NCBI RefSeq assembly: GCF_001544875.2
Contig: NZ_FCOA02000001.1
Location: 496,001 to 560,000 of the forward strand
Origin: Caballeronia hypogeia
GTDB taxonomy: Bacteria > Pseudomonadota > Gammaproteobacteria > Burkholderiales > Burkholderiaceae
Length of the DNA stretch: 64,000 bases
Direction of reading: 5' to 3'
A program made the position numbers and the translations under genes. This document shows positions 1-9,184 of this stretch, piece by piece; the stretch's first letter is position 1, and every line of letters starts with the position of its first letter. Under the pieces are notes generated by a model that was given only the letters and a program-made list of their open reading frames with translations, did not search any database and had not been told where the DNA came from.

Positions 1-237
1 GTGAAGCAGCCGGACGGCAAGATCGGCTTCGAATTCGAGAAGAAGGAAGCGAAACCGGGCGCGAAGACGGCGGCCAAGCGCGGCGCGGCGGCGGAAGCAT
101 CGGCCGATAACGGCGACGACTCCGGCGACAGCGATGTCGCGGTCGCCGCCAAGACCACGCCCGCAAAGCCCGCGGCAAAGAAAGCGCCCGCGAAAAAGGC
201 GGCGGCCAAGAAGGCGCCCGCGCGCAAGACAAGCTGA
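1..237 (+). CDS. topB: C-terminal end of a DNA topoisomerase III-like protein (5' truncated by window edge)
   Basis: Only the last 78 residues are in the window; the frame is open at base 1, so the true start lies outside. The segment begins with PDGKIGFEFEKK, which resembles the end of the C-terminal domain of Burkholderia topoisomerase III, and continues into a lysine/alanine-rich tail with repeated KKAPAKK-type units ending in ARKTS. Such basic tails are common on beta-proteobacterial topoisomerases and probably bind DNA non-specifically. A strong hairpin terminator follows 28 bases after the stop. The family call rests on a short stretch, so another protein with a histone H1-like tail is possible. 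Confidence 0.5.
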   Translation: MKQPDGKIGFEFEKKEAKPGAKTAAKRGAAAEASADNGDDSGDSDVAVAAKTTPAKPAAKKAPAKKAAAKKAPARKTS

Positions 238-264
238 GCGTCAGCGTCATCGGCTGATCTGCAA

Positions 265-300
265 GAAAAAACCCCGCGAAGCGATTCGCGGGGTTTTTTA
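265..300. terminator. Bidirectional rho-independent terminator
   Basis: An A-run, a perfect stem ACCCCGCGAA/TTCGCGGGGT with loop GCGA, then a run of six T. It can end transcription of the topoisomerase gene from the left and of the LysR gene from the right. Confidence 0.85.
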
Positions 301-324
301 TTTGCGCTTCCTGGCGCGAGCCCT

Positions 325-1401
325 TCAAAAAGGCGAGGCCACCGGTACACGCCCGCGCGTGCGCGAGGGTTTCGAGAGCTTCGGCGCGAGTTCACCGTCG
401 ATGGGACGCGAACGCGGCGGCGGCGCGTCGTCATCGGCGTGTTCGTAGTGCGGATGTGCGATCGGCCGGCCGCGCCCGTCGCGAATCCACTGCTCGCCGA
501 GCTGATGATTCGGCGTCTGGCTGAAATGCTCGACGAGATGATCGATGAACGTCCGCACCTTCGCCGGCAAGTGACGGCGGCTCGGGTACGCCACGTTGAT
601 TTCCACCTGCGGCAGCTGATAGTCGCCGAGCAGGCGCACGAGCTGGCCGCGCGTCGTATCGTTGCCGATCAGATAGCTCGGCAGAATCGCGATACCCATG
701 CCGAGCAGCGCGAACTGGCGCAGCATTTCCGTGTTGTTGGCGATGATCACGTTCTGCGGGCGCACGCGCACTTCGCCGTCCGGACCGGTGAACACGCGCT
801 CGTCGCCCCAATACTCGGACGGCAGGCTCAGGCACGGATGTTCGAGCAGATGATCGGGACGCGTCGGCGTGCCGTGCTTTTCCAGATACGCGGGCGTCGC
901 GCACACGGTCATGCAACCGGTCGTCAGCCGCCGCGTGACGACGCTCGCGCTCTTCACCTGCCGCGCGATGACGATGCCGACGTCGAAACCTTCTTCGACC
1001 AGATCGACCTGACGATCGACCAGCGTCACATCCGGCACGACTTTGGGGTAGCGCTGCGCATACGTCTGTAATACAGGCGCGAGATTATGCAGACCGAACA
1101 CCACTGGGGCGACGATCCGCAGCGAGCCGAGCGGTTCGTGATTGCGCGCCACCACCATTTGTTCGACGTCTTCCAGCTCGTCGAGAATTTGCCGGGCCCG
1201 TTCCAGATAAACCTGACCGGACTCGGTGAGCGAGAGGCTGCGCGTCGTGCGGTTGAGCAGGCGCGTGCCGAGGCGGCCTTCCAGGTCCGCGACGTGGCGC
1301 GTCGCCACCGCGTTCGAGATGTCCATCGCGCTCGCGGCCCGGGCGAAACTCCCCAGGTCGGCGACACGGACGAACACTCTCATCGACTGCAAATGATCCA
1401 T
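325..1401 (-). CDS. LysR-family transcriptional regulator
   Basis: 358 residues starting at MDHLQSMRVFVRV. I chose ATG 1401 because AGGAG lies just upstream; an upstream in-frame start would add 14 residues without a better site. Residues about 1-60 are the winged helix-turn-helix (GSFARAASAMDISNAVATRH, then LEGRLGTRLLNRTTR), and the rest is the substrate-binding-like effector domain. The protein is about 50 residues longer than a normal LysR regulator; the extra is a charged, Arg/Pro-rich C-terminal extension (after about residue 305) with no recognised domain. The target and effector cannot be read from sequence. It lies downstream of pckG on the same strand but is separated from it by a terminator, so it is probably transcribed alone. 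Confidence 0.85.
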   Translation of the reverse strand: MDHLQSMRVFVRVADLGSFARAASAMDISNAVATRHVADLEGRLGTRLLNRTTRSLSLTESGQVYLERARQILDELEDVEQMVVARNHEPLGSLRIVAPVVFGLHNLAPVLQTYAQRYPKVVPDVTLVDRQVDLVEEGFDVGIVIARQVKSASVVTRRLTTGCMTVCATPAYLEKHGTPTRPDHLLEHPCLSLPSEYWGDERVFTGPDGEVRVRPQNVIIANNTEMLRQFALLGMGIAILPSYLIGNDTTRGQLVRLLGDYQLPQVEINVAYPSRRHLPAKVRTFIDHLVEHFSQTPNHQLGEQWIRDGRGRPIAHPHYEHADDDAPPPRSRPIDGELAPKLSKPSRTRGRVPVASPF

Positions 1402-1757
1402 AAGACAACTCCTGCCGCATAGACGGCTCGAATTCTGCTGCAAAGCAATTCAGGATTATCCTAGGACTGAAGCAATCGTGCAGAAGTTGCCGGTAAGCAC
1501 CAAAAACTCGAAAAAAATCTGATGCTTAGGGGCGTTGGGCAGATGAAAGATCACCGATTGTTGTCAATTGCACAACACCCCGTCAGTTTCATGCCATTTT
1601 TGGAAATGCAGGAAAGTACTGGCGGAGTCAATTTTGACAGTGTATGCGCAGAAAAACTCGGGCCCGCCGAAGCGGGCCCGAGATATGGGGATTGATTCAA
1701 TTTGTGACACGAATCCAGCGCGGGCTCGCGCCGGACGATTCACTCATCGATGCGCCT
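1402..1757. other. Intergenic region upstream of the LysR gene
   Basis: No gene is supported. It holds the pckG terminator at 1653-1683 and a 17-bp interrupted palindrome, GTTGT(7 bases)ACAAC, at 1560-1576, which has the size and symmetry of a regulator site and could be an operator for the LysR protein. A second short palindrome, TCCTAGGA, lies near 1459. No promoter was assigned. Confidence 0.4.
1653..1683 (-). terminator. Rho-independent terminator of pckG
   Basis: Read on the minus strand the sequence is CTCGGGCCCGC, loop TTCG, GCGGGCCCGAG followed by TTTTT. It sits about 75 bases after the pckG stop. Confidence 0.85.
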
Positions 1758-3629
1758 TCAGGCGGCCAGACGCTTCTCTATGCCGGCTTTCGCCTGCGGC
1801 AGCGCTTCCGGCAGACCTTGTTTCAGCTTCGTGAACAGCTCGTCGTGCAGCGCGAGTTCGTCGCGCCAGGCGGCATCGTTGACCGAAATGACCTGCTCGA
1901 ACTGTTCGCGCGTAAAGCCGAGCGCGCCCCAGTCGATGTCCTCGTAACGCGGCGAGATGCCGAACGCGTGCTCCGTACCCTGCGCCGCGCCCTCGATGCG
2001 GCCGATCATCCAGTTCAGCACGCGCATGTTCTCGCCGAAGCCAGGCCACACGAACTTGCCGTCGTCGCCCTTGCGGAACCAGTTGACGCAGAAGATCTTC
2101 GGCGCTTTGGCGTTCGTCGCTTCCAGGCGCTCGCCCAGTTTCAGCCAGTGGCCGAAGTAGTCGGCCATGTTGTAGCCGCAAAACGGCAGCATCGCGAACG
2201 GGTCACGACGCACGACGCCCTGCTGGCCTGCCGCGGCGGCGGTGGTTTCCGAACCCATGGTCGCGGCCATGTAGACGCCTTCCTTCCAGTTGCGCGCTTC
2301 GGTCACGAGCGGCACCGTGTTGGAACGGCGTCCGCCGAAGATGAACGCGTCGATCGGCACGCCAGCGGGATTCTCCCAATCCGGATCGATGGACGGACAC
2401 TGCGCCGCCGACGCCGTGAAACGCGCGTTCGGATGCGCAGCCTTCACGCCGGTTTCCTTCGCGATTGCCGGCGTCCAGTCGCGCCCCTGCCAGTCGATCA
2501 GATGCGCGGGCGGCGTGTCGGTCATGCCTTCCCACCAGACATCGCCTTCGTCGGTCAGCGCGACGTTCGTGAAGATGACGTTTTCCTTCAGCGTGGCCAT
2601 CGCGTTGAAGTTGGTCTTTTCGCTCGTGCCCGGCGCGACGCCGAAGTAGCCCGCTTCCGGGTTGATTGCATAGAGACGGCCGTCGCGCCCGGGCTTGATC
2701 CAGGCGATGTCGTCGCCGATGGTCGTCACCTTCCAGCCGTTCAGGTCGGATGGCGGAATCAGCATCGCGAAATTGGTCTTGCCGCACGCCGACGGGAACG
2801 CCGCCGCGACGTGATACTTGCGCCCTTCCGGCGAAGTGACGCCCAGAATCAGCATGTGTTCGGCGAGCCAGCCTTCGTCGCGCCCCATCGTCGACGCGAT
2901 GCGCAGCGCGAAGCATTTCTTGCCGAGCAGCGCGTTGCCGCCGTAGCCCGAGCCGAAACTCCAGATTTCGCGCGCTTCCGGGAAGTGGACGATGTACTTC
3001 GTGTCGTTGCACGGCCAGGGCACGTCCTTGCGGCCATCGACGAGCGGCGCGCCCACCGAATGCACGCACGGCACGAACTGGCCATTCTCGCCGAGCACGT
3101 CGTACACGGCGCGGCCCATGCGCGTCATGATGCGCATGTTCGTCACCACGTACGGGCTATCCGACAATTCCACGCCGATATGCGCGATCGGCGAGCCGAG
3201 CGGGCCCATCGAGAACGGCACGACGTACATGGTGCGGCCGCGCATGGAGCCGTCGAACAGGCCGTCGAGCGTCACGCGCATTTCCTGCGGATCGATCCAG
3301 TTATTGGTGGGGCCGGCGTCTTCACGGCGCTGCGAGCAGATGAACGTGCGGTCTTCGACGCGCGCCACATCCGACGGATCCGAGCACGCAAGGAAGGAAT
3401 TCGGGCGCTTCTCGGGGTTGAGCTTCTTCATGGTGCCGGCGTCGACCATCAACTGGCAAAGCCGGTCGTATTCTTCCTGCGAGCCGTCGCACCATTCGAT
3501 GCGCTCCGGCTTGGTCAGGGCCGCGACACGCCGCACCCATTCGATCAGTTTTCGGTGCCGGACATAGGCCGGCGCTTCGATCTCGACGGCGTTCTTATTG
3601 TTGTCTTCGACTACTGCGGGCTGGTTCAT
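1758..3629 (-). CDS. pckG: Phosphoenolpyruvate carboxykinase (GTP)
   Basis: 623 residues, the usual length for GTP-dependent PEPCK. The enzyme converts oxaloacetate and GTP to phosphoenolpyruvate, GDP and CO2 in the cytosol, the entry step of gluconeogenesis. Visible family marks are the kinase-1 loop [13 protein letters not shown] (about residue 288), the following [10 protein letters not shown] metal/nucleotide segment, and [18 protein letters not shown] start at [11 protein letters not shown] (ATG 3629) with GGAGA 8 bases upstream; longer starts lack a site. The gene stands alone between a 460-base leader and its own terminator. The long leader leaves room for regulation, but no site was recognised. 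Confidence 0.97.
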   Translation of the reverse strand: MNQPAVVEDNNKNAVEIEAPAYVRHRKLIEWVRRVAALTKPERIEWCDGSQEEYDRLCQLMVDAGTMKKLNPEKRPNSFLACSDPSDVARVEDRTFICSQRREDAGPTNNWIDPQEMRVTLDGLFDGSMRGRTMYVVPFSMGPLGSPIAHIGVELSDSPYVVTNMRIMTRMGRAVYDVLGENGQFVPCVHSVGAPLVDGRKDVPWPCNDTKYIVHFPEAREIWSFGSGYGGNALLGKKCFALRIASTMGRDEGWLAEHMLILGVTSPEGRKYHVAAAFPSACGKTNFAMLIPPSDLNGWKVTTIGDDIAWIKPGRDGRLYAINPEAGYFGVAPGTSEKTNFNAMATLKENVIFTNVALTDEGDVWWEGMTDTPPAHLIDWQGRDWTPAIAKETGVKAAHPNARFTASAAQCPSIDPDWENPAGVPIDAFIFGGRRSNTVPLVTEARNWKEGVYMAATMGSETTAAAAGQQGVVRRDPFAMLPFCGYNMADYFGHWLKLGERLEATNAKAPKIFCVNWFRKGDDGKFVWPGFGENMRVLNWMIGRIEGAAQGTEHAFGISPRYEDIDWGALGFTREQFEQVISVNDAAWRDELALHDELFTKLKQGLPEALPQAKAGIEKRLAA

Positions 3630-4092
3630 CGAGCTGTCTCCGTTTCTCTGCAAAGAAAACCTTGCGCCCTTCAGACGCTGCATGCGAGAGGCGTTTGCGA
3701 CTCAAACCGCCGGGCTTTCTCGTGCGAGTCTCGAAGACTTTTCCATCGCACGAAATGCGGTTCGCAAGCCAATGCGGCGTCACGGGCATGAATCCTTTAC
3801 CTCGCCAGCCATATGGGTCCGCGGCTTGCGTCGTAAAGGAACAAACTGTTAAAAAGAGATACTAAGTGGCCTGGCTCCTCGTGGATTACCGTGTTTTCCG
3901 CAAGTTGCGCTGAAAATTCTTGATTTTGGCGCGGACGCGCGAGGTTCCAAGAAAAATGGGGAGTCAAGCATAACACTGCACCGCCGGAACACCATGATGC
4001 AGCGCAATAACGCGCAATAGAGCGCAATTTATCGGTATTTACCCGAACTTAGGCGCTCTATTCTCGCCCTCGATTAAAAAGCAGCACGTTTG
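3630..4092. other. Intergenic region, divergent promoters of pckG and a dehydrogenase gene
   Basis: About 460 bases between two divergently transcribed genes. Its centre is markedly richer in A/T than the flanking genes, as expected of promoters. I see no gene, RNA or convincing operator; short open frames here lack ribosome sites. Confidence 0.5.
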
Positions 4093-5136
4093 ATGCCTAA
4101 CAAAAGCCAACCAATGCCCATGAAAATCGCCATTCTCGACGACTACCAGGACGCCGTCCGGAAGCTCGATTGCTTCCACCTGCTCGATGACCATGAGGTG
4201 AAGGTCTTCAATAACACGGTGCGTGGTCTCGGACAGTTGGCCAGCAGACTTTCGGAAGTGGACGCGCTGGTGCTGATCCGCGAGCGCACGCGTATCAGTT
4301 CGCAGTTGTTAGACAAATGCCCGAAGCTGCGCATGATCAGCCAGACCGGGCGCGCGGGCGGCGGTCATATCGATATCGATGCGTGCACGGAACGCGGCAT
4401 CGCGGTGCTGGAGGGCACGGGTTCGCCGGTCGCGCCGGCCGAACTGACGTGGGCGCTCATCATGTCGGCGCATCGGCGCATTCCGCAGTACGTGGCCAAT
4501 TTGAAGCAGGGCGCGTGGCAGCAATCGGGACTGAAGACGTCCGCGCTGCCGCCGAATTTCGGCCTGGGGCAAGTGCTGCGCGGGCAAACGCTCGGCATCT
4601 GGGGTTACGGCAAGATCGGCAAGCTGGTGGCGGGCTATGGGAAGGCGTTCGGCATGAACGTGCTGGTCTTTGGACGCGAGCATTCGCAGAGCGCGGCGCG
4701 CGAAGATGGCTTCGACGTTGCCGAAAGCCGCGAGGCGCTGTTCGAGCAGAGCGATGTGCTCACGCTGCATATGCGTCTGACCGACGAGACCACCGGTATC
4801 GTCAAGCAGGACGACCTGATGCGCATGAAGCCGACCGCGCTGTTCGTGAACACGAGCCGCGCCGAGCTGCTCGAAGAGAACGCACTGCTCAATTCGCTGC
4901 ATCACAACCGTCCGGGCATGGTCGCCGTCGATGTGTTCGAAAGCGAGCCGATCCTGCAAGGCTACGGCCTGCTGCGGCTGGAGAACGTGATCTGCACGCC
5001 GCACATCGGCTATGTCGAGCGCGAGAGCTACGAGCTGTACTTCGGCGCGGCGTTCCGGAATATCCTCGCGTTCGATATGGGCGACACGTCGAGCGTCTTC
5101 AACAAGGAAGCGTTGCAGCACGTGCGCCGGCGTTGA
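4093..5136 (+). CDS. D-isomer-specific 2-hydroxyacid dehydrogenase family protein
   Basis: 347 residues. Known family role: NAD(P)-dependent reduction of 2-oxo acids to D-2-hydroxy acids. The Rossmann fingerprint GIWGYGKIGKLVAGYG is near residue 175; the catalytic Arg is in NTSRAELL, the Glu in DVFESEPI and the His in CTPHIGYVERE, all in the expected order. The substrate is not evident; the sequence is closest in feel to the D-3-phosphoglycerate dehydrogenase-like group but lacks an ACT domain. The start is uncertain: ATG 4093, 4114 and 4120 are all in frame, none with a clear ribosome site, and MKIAILDDYQ (4120) may be the true beginning. It is divergent from pckG. Confidence 0.85.
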   Translation: MPNKSQPMPMKIAILDDYQDAVRKLDCFHLLDDHEVKVFNNTVRGLGQLASRLSEVDALVLIRERTRISSQLLDKCPKLRMISQTGRAGGGHIDIDACTERGIAVLEGTGSPVAPAELTWALIMSAHRRIPQYVANLKQGAWQQSGLKTSALPPNFGLGQVLRGQTLGIWGYGKIGKLVAGYGKAFGMNVLVFGREHSQSAAREDGFDVAESREALFEQSDVLTLHMRLTDETTGIVKQDDLMRMKPTALFVNTSRAELLEENALLNSLHHNRPGMVAVDVFESEPILQGYGLLRLENVICTPHIGYVERESYELYFGAAFRNILAFDMGDTSSVFNKEALQHVRRR

Positions 5137-5148
5137 GCGTTCCTGAAG

Positions 5149-5625
5149 TCAGAGCGTCGAGATTTCGATCGACGGCTCGCATCGCACCGGAAAATTCACC
5201 GAGTTCGCGATGAAGCAGAAACGGTGCGCCTCCTCGTGCAGGCGCGCCGCGAGACCGGCGTCTCCACCCGCGCCGATCGTCACGCGCGGGCGCAACAGCA
5301 CATCGGTGAAGCGCCCGTCGCCCTTCGATTCCTCCTGCATCGTGCCGATGGCTTCATCGATATAGCCGGTCACGACGATCTTGTTCGTCGCGCACAGGTG
5401 CAAGTACCAGAGCATGTGGCACGACGACAGCGACGCCACGAACAATTCCTCCGGATTGTGCCGCGCGGGATCGCCGCGAAAAGCCGGGTCACTCGATGCT
5501 TCGATCGCCATCTTGGTGCCGACGCGGATCAGATGATCGCGCGAGTAGGCGTCATAGGCTGACGTGCCGGAGCCGAGATTGCCGGTCCAGTCGATGCTCA
5601 GTTGATACGTATGCTTCTTCGCCAC
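5149..5625 (-). CDS. OsmC/Ohr-family peroxiredoxin-like protein
   Basis: 158 residues. OsmC-family proteins reduce organic hydroperoxides with two cysteines. The first cysteine lies in LSSCHMLWYLHLC (about residue 69), with the typical Asn-Pro-Glu-Glu before it (HNPEELFVASLS); a later cysteine is in VRCEPSIE near the C-terminus. The family motif EESKGDGRFTDVLLRPRV is also present. It is the last gene of a minus-strand cluster with a patatin-like lipase (10-base gap) and a hotdog thioesterase, which suggests a lipid or acyl-thioester context. The stop of the plus-strand dehydrogenase gene is convergent, 12 bases away. Confidence 0.88.
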   Translation of the reverse strand: MAKKHTYQLSIDWTGNLGSGTSAYDAYSRDHLIRVGTKMAIEASSDPAFRGDPARHNPEELFVASLSSCHMLWYLHLCATNKIVVTGYIDEAIGTMQEESKGDGRFTDVLLRPRVTIGAGGDAGLAARLHEEAHRFCFIANSVNFPVRCEPSIEISTL

Positions 5626-5635
5626 GGTCTGCTCC

Positions 5636-6505
5636 TCAGGCTGAATGCGCTGCTGTTTCCATCAGGCGCGGCAGGCGCTCGAGAAAATCCTCGCCGTCCG
5701 CGCGGCCCAGGTCGTAAGCATGTTGCATTTGCGAAGGGCTCGTATAGTCCCAGCTCGAAATCGGCACCTTGCGCGATGGCTGAATGTAGACGCGCTTCTG
5801 TTCGCCATGCGGCACAACGAACATGCGCTCGCGTGGATAGAGACGCGTGACCATCACGAGGACGAGTCCCGGCGCGGCATCGAGCGCGGAGACCGGCACG
5901 TTGTCGACCATGCCGCCGTCGAGCACCGGACGGCCATGTCGACGAAGTACCGGCGTGAACGGCGGCGTGCTCGATGACTGCAGGATCAGATCGGCGAGAT
6001 CGTCGATGCTTGCGCATTCCTGCGCCGTCACGAATTCCGGATGAAAGCCGAGCGCCTGGCCGAGCGTCGGATGCAGCGTCTTGCGCACGTACTTTTCGAT
6101 GTTGTATGCGATGAGCCCCGCCGCGACCGCACTGCGCGCGCCGAGCCAGCGCGGCAGATGCGACACGCCGATGCGGATTTCGGGCGCGCTTTGCAGCTCG
6201 GCAAATCGATTCGCGAAGATGTCGAGCAGCGCCTGCCGATAGATGCGGTAGTGCGGAAACACCGATTGCCCGCGCAGCAGGTTGCCCCAGTAGGCGTTCT
6301 TCGTGTTGTCGCGCAACGCGTGGGCGTAGTAGTCCATCACCCAGCGCGACTCGTTGGTGTAAAGCATGCACGCGGTGGCCGCGCCCGCCGATATGCCCGC
6401 GATGATGCGCGGCTTCAGACTCAATTCCGGGCGGATGACATCCCAGAAACCGGCTTGCCACCAGCAGCGGTTGCCGCCGCCGGCGAATACGACCTGGTCG
6501 AACAT
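5636..6505 (-). CDS. Patatin-like phospholipase family protein
   Basis: 289 residues. Patatins are Ser-Asp dyad acyl hydrolases acting on phospholipids or other acyl esters. The oxyanion loop AGGGNRCWW is at residues 8-16, the nucleophile elbow GISAG at about 38-42, and the Asp in VLDGGMVDNVP. No signal peptide is seen, so it is probably cytoplasmic. The ATG directly abuts the stop of the upstream thioesterase gene, so the two are certainly co-transcribed. The Arg usual in the patatin glycine loop (GGGxRG) is replaced by Asn-Arg-Cys-Trp, a variant seen in some bacterial patatins. Substrate unknown. Confidence 0.9.
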   Translation of the reverse strand: MFDQVVFAGGGNRCWWQAGFWDVIRPELSLKPRIIAGISAGAATACMLYTNESRWVMDYYAHALRDNTKNAYWGNLLRGQSVFPHYRIYRQALLDIFANRFAELQSAPEIRIGVSHLPRWLGARSAVAAGLIAYNIEKYVRKTLHPTLGQALGFHPEFVTAQECASIDDLADLILQSSSTPPFTPVLRRHGRPVLDGGMVDNVPVSALDAAPGLVLVMVTRLYPRERMFVVPHGEQKRVYIQPSRKVPISSWDYTSPSQMQHAYDLGRADGEDFLERLPRLMETAAHSA

Positions 6506-6913
6506 TTATTTGTTGATGAGCGCGTAAGTGGTGGTGGCGTGGGCTGCGAGTTCGTTCTGCGCGTCGCGCAATTCGATTTCGCCGAACACGAGATTGCGGC
6601 CGCGGCGCTGGATTCTCGCGGTGACGAGCACGTCGCCTTCTTTGACCGGCCGCATGAAGGTCGTGTTGAGCGACACGGTGGTCATCGGCTGGAAACCGCC
6701 CAGGGCGTGGGAGATGGCGACGACCATCGCGGTATCCGCGGCGGACATGAAGACCTGACCGCAGATGACGCCGCCTGCGTGGCGCAGATGGTCGGAGTAC
6801 GGGAGGCGCAGCGTGATTTCGTCATTCGCGATCGCGTGCGGCGCCAGGCCGAGTTCGCGGACCCACGGGGCCAGGATGCTGTCGAGCAAGGCTCGTATCG
6901 AGGATTCGTCCAT
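6506..6913 (-). CDS. PaaI-family hotdog-fold thioesterase
   Basis: 135 residues, standard for a single hotdog domain. The segment RHAGGVICGQVFMSAADTAM holds the helix with the conserved Gly-Gly and the acidic catalytic Asp of PaaI-type acyl-CoA thioesterases, and TTVSLNTTFMRPVKEGDVLV is the typical central strand. It probably hydrolyses acyl-CoA thioesters in the cytosol. First gene of the thioesterase-patatin-OsmC operon. Confidence 0.88.
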   Translation of the reverse strand: MDESSIRALLDSILAPWVRELGLAPHAIANDEITLRLPYSDHLRHAGGVICGQVFMSAADTAMVVAISHALGGFQPMTTVSLNTTFMRPVKEGDVLVTARIQRRGRNLVFGEIELRDAQNELAAHATTTYALINK

Positions 6914-7030
6914 GTGGTTTATGGTGTTCTGGTCGCCGATGGATGCGCCATGATACCGGGCAGTCGGGCGCCCGCCGATGCATGCGGAAAGCCGGTTCGT
7001 AAAAAGATTAAGAATTTTCTGCGCGGGGGC

Positions 7031-7060
7031 TTGCGCTCCTGCAAAAGCCCCCGCTATAAT
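7031..7060 (+). promoter_or_regulatory. Sigma-70 promoter of tRNA-Lys
   Basis: A perfect -10 box TATAAT at 7055-7060 and TTGCGC at 7031-7036 with an 18-base spacer, placed so that transcription would begin a few bases before the mature tRNA 5' end at 7073. Confidence 0.7.
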
Positions 7061-7072
7061 CTCGCTTCTGTT

Positions 7073-7148
7073 GGGGCGTTAGCTCAGTTGGTAGAGCAGC
7101 GGACTCTTAATCCGTAGGTCGAGTGTTCGAGTCACTCACGCCCCACCA
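7073..7148 (+). tRNA. tRNA-Lys (anticodon CTT)
   Basis: 76 nt including an encoded CCA. The acceptor stem GGGGCGT pairs with ACGCCCC, the D arm is GCTC...GAGC, and the anticodon loop in GGACTCTTAATCC gives CTT. The T loop TTCGAGT is standard. Confidence 0.97.
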
Positions 7149-7161
7149 CCAGATTCAAGCG

Positions 7162-7190
7162 AAAAGCCCGGTCATACGACTGGGCTTTTT
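7162..7190 (+). terminator. Terminator of tRNA-Lys
   Basis: A 12-bp stem AAAAGCCCGGTC/GACTGGGCTTTT (one G-T pair) with an ATAC loop and a T-run, 14 bases after the tRNA. Confidence 0.85.
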
Positions 7191-7216
7191 CGTTTCCGCG
7201 TCATCGCGCATCAGCT

Positions 7217-7603
7217 TCAAACCACCTCCGCCCCGCGCTTCACCAGCAACTCCCGCAGCACCGACCGGTGACACCTCCCCTCATCCTCGCAATAACACCC
7301 GACCGAAAAATTCGTCGTATGCGACAACGCCGCCAATAAATCCAGCGTCTTGCTCGCATCCGGTTGCGCCATCTCCGCCTTGAATTTCTTCACGAACGCG
7401 CGCCATTCCTTGTCGTCCTCCGCGTGAAGCGCCTGCGTCACGAGATCCTGCGTCGGCGAAAGCACCGGATACCACACGTCATAGAAATCGCGCTTCGCGA
7501 ACTCTGCCTTCGGCACTCCGCGCGGCGGCCTGCGCACCGTGCCGATCCGCAGTCCTTCGTCCTTCGCGCGCGGCGTCCCCAGTCTCACGATTCGAATCGT
7601 CAT
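7217..7603 (-). CDS. DUF488-family protein
   Basis: 128 residues. The family mark is the C-terminal cysteine cluster in VGCYCEDEGRCHRSVL, together with the YDVWYPVLSP segment. DUF488 proteins have no proven reaction; the Cys/His pattern suggests metal or nucleotide chemistry, which is inference. The gene lies between tRNA-Lys and a divergently transcribed exporter. The ATG follows GGAG at a good distance. Confidence 0.85.
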   Translation of the reverse strand: MTIRIVRLGTPRAKDEGLRIGTVRRPPRGVPKAEFAKRDFYDVWYPVLSPTQDLVTQALHAEDDKEWRAFVKKFKAEMAQPDASKTLDLLAALSHTTNFSVGCYCEDEGRCHRSVLRELLVKRGAEVV

Positions 7604-7746
7604 CTCCGGGCTCCTTCGGTTTTCGTCCGCCCAGCATAACCGCTGACATCGCGTTGAAAGCTCCCGCAGCAGCGCCCAGCGAAACGCGTCATCTTCCCGT
7701 ATCGTGTCGGATTATTCTCCGTCTGCTTACATCCGAACTCGCCGCC

Positions 7747-9180
7747 GTGCCCACCGAAGAACGCCCCCAAAACCTGCCACACGATCCCGACGCCCCGATG
7801 ACCCCGCTCGAGCGCCGCGGCATGGCGGCGATCCTGCTCTCGGTTGCGCTCGCCACGCTCGATACGGCCATCGCCAACACGGCGTTGCCGGCCATCGCCG
7901 CCGATCTGCACACGACGCCCGCCGCCTCCGTCTGGATCATCAACGCGTATCAGCTCGCGATGGTCGCCACGCTCCTGCCCTTCGCCGCGCTCGGCGGCAT
8001 TCTCGGACATCGGCGCGTGTATCTCGGCGGGCTCATCGTGTTCCTTGTGGCGTCGGCGGTGTGCGCGTTCTCGTGGTCGCTGCCTTCGCTCGTCGCCGCG
8101 CGTCTGCTTCAGGGACTCGGCGCGAGCGCGATCATGAGCGTCAACGCCGCGCTCATCAGCGCGATCTTTCCGCCGCATCGGCTCGGGCGCGGCGTGGGGC
8201 TGAACGCGCTGGTCGTCGGCATCGCGTTCGCGGTCGGGCCGACGGTCGCATCGATCGTGCTCTCGCTCGGCACGTGGCCGTGGCTCTTCGCGGTCAATCT
8301 GCCCGTCGGCGTGTTCGCCCTGATGATCGCGGGGCGCTCTTTGCCGCAGACCAAACGCGCCGCGCACGGCTTCGATCGCGTCGCGGCGCTGCTCAACGTC
8401 ATCACGTTCGCGTCGCTGATTTTCGCGCTCGGTGAAGCGTCGCAGCGCGCGCCCGCGCGCATCGTGCTCGGCTCGTTCGGTCTCGCGGTCGTCGCGGGCG
8501 TTCTGCTGCTGCGCCGCGAACGCGGTCATCCCGCGCCGATGCTGCCCGTCGATCTCTTCCGCCGCCCGATGTTCGCGCTCTCGACGATGACCGCCATCTG
8601 CTCGTTCGCCGCGCAGGGGCTCGCGTTCGTGTCGCTGCCGTTCTTCTTTGAAAGTGTGCTCGGTCGCAGCCAGGTCGAAACCGGTTTTCTGATGACGCCG
8701 TGGTCCGCCCTCGTCGCGTTGATGGCGCCGATCGCCGGGCGCATGTCGGACCGGCACGCGCCCGGCCTGCTCGGCGGCGTCGGGCTCGCGATTCTGTGCG
8801 TGGGAATGGTGTCGCTCGCGATGCTGCCCGCGCAGCCGCACGCGCTCGAAATCTGCTTCCGCATGGCGATCTGCGGCGCGGGCTTCGGGTTCTTTCAGTC
8901 GCCGAATCTGAAGGCGTTCATGTCGAGCGCGCCGCGCGAACGCAGCGGCGGCGCGAGCGGCACCATCGCGACGTCGCGTCTGATCGGACAGGCGACGGGC
9001 GCGGCGCTCGTCGCGCTGTGCTTCAGCATCGCGGGGAAACACGGGCCGACGCTCGCGCTCTCGCTCGGTGCGGCGTTCGCGGGCGCGGGCAGTATCGCGA
9101 GCGGATTGCGGCTGATGACGCGCAATCCGTCGAAGGCGGCGTCGGACGGCATGGCCGACGGTCCGTCACAGAAAGCCTGA
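7747..9180 (+). CDS. MFS transporter, DHA2-like (14-helix drug:H+ antiporter type)
   Basis: 477 residues from GTG 7747. A TTG 31 codons upstream and ATG 7798 are alternatives; the family normally begins shortly before the first helix (RRGMAAILLSVALATLDTAI), which is compatible with 7747 or 7798. Features of the DHA2 group are the motif LDTAIANTALPAIAADL in helix 1, GHRRVYLGGL in loop 2-3 (MFS motif A), RLLQGLGASAIMSVNAALI in helix 4 and GLNALVVGIAFAVGPTVAS in helix 5 (motif C, antiporter). An inner-membrane exporter of unknown substrate. It is convergent with dbpA, whose stop is only 4 bases away. Confidence 0.85.
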   Translation: MPTEERPQNLPHDPDAPMTPLERRGMAAILLSVALATLDTAIANTALPAIAADLHTTPAASVWIINAYQLAMVATLLPFAALGGILGHRRVYLGGLIVFLVASAVCAFSWSLPSLVAARLLQGLGASAIMSVNAALISAIFPPHRLGRGVGLNALVVGIAFAVGPTVASIVLSLGTWPWLFAVNLPVGVFALMIAGRSLPQTKRAAHGFDRVAALLNVITFASLIFALGEASQRAPARIVLGSFGLAVVAGVLLLRRERGHPAPMLPVDLFRRPMFALSTMTAICSFAAQGLAFVSLPFFFESVLGRSQVETGFLMTPWSALVALMAPIAGRMSDRHAPGLLGGVGLAILCVGMVSLAMLPAQPHALEICFRMAICGAGFGFFQSPNLKAFMSSAPRERSGGASGTIATSRLIGQATGAALVALCFSIAGKHGPTLALSLGAAFAGAGSIASGLRLMTRNPSKAASDGMADGPSQKA

Positions 9181-9184
9181 GGCG

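Noticed and set aside
1644..3791. A 715-codon plus-strand open frame over pckG
   Set aside because: It is a shadow of the antisense strand of pckG in GC-rich DNA; its translation has no domain and pckG is unambiguous.
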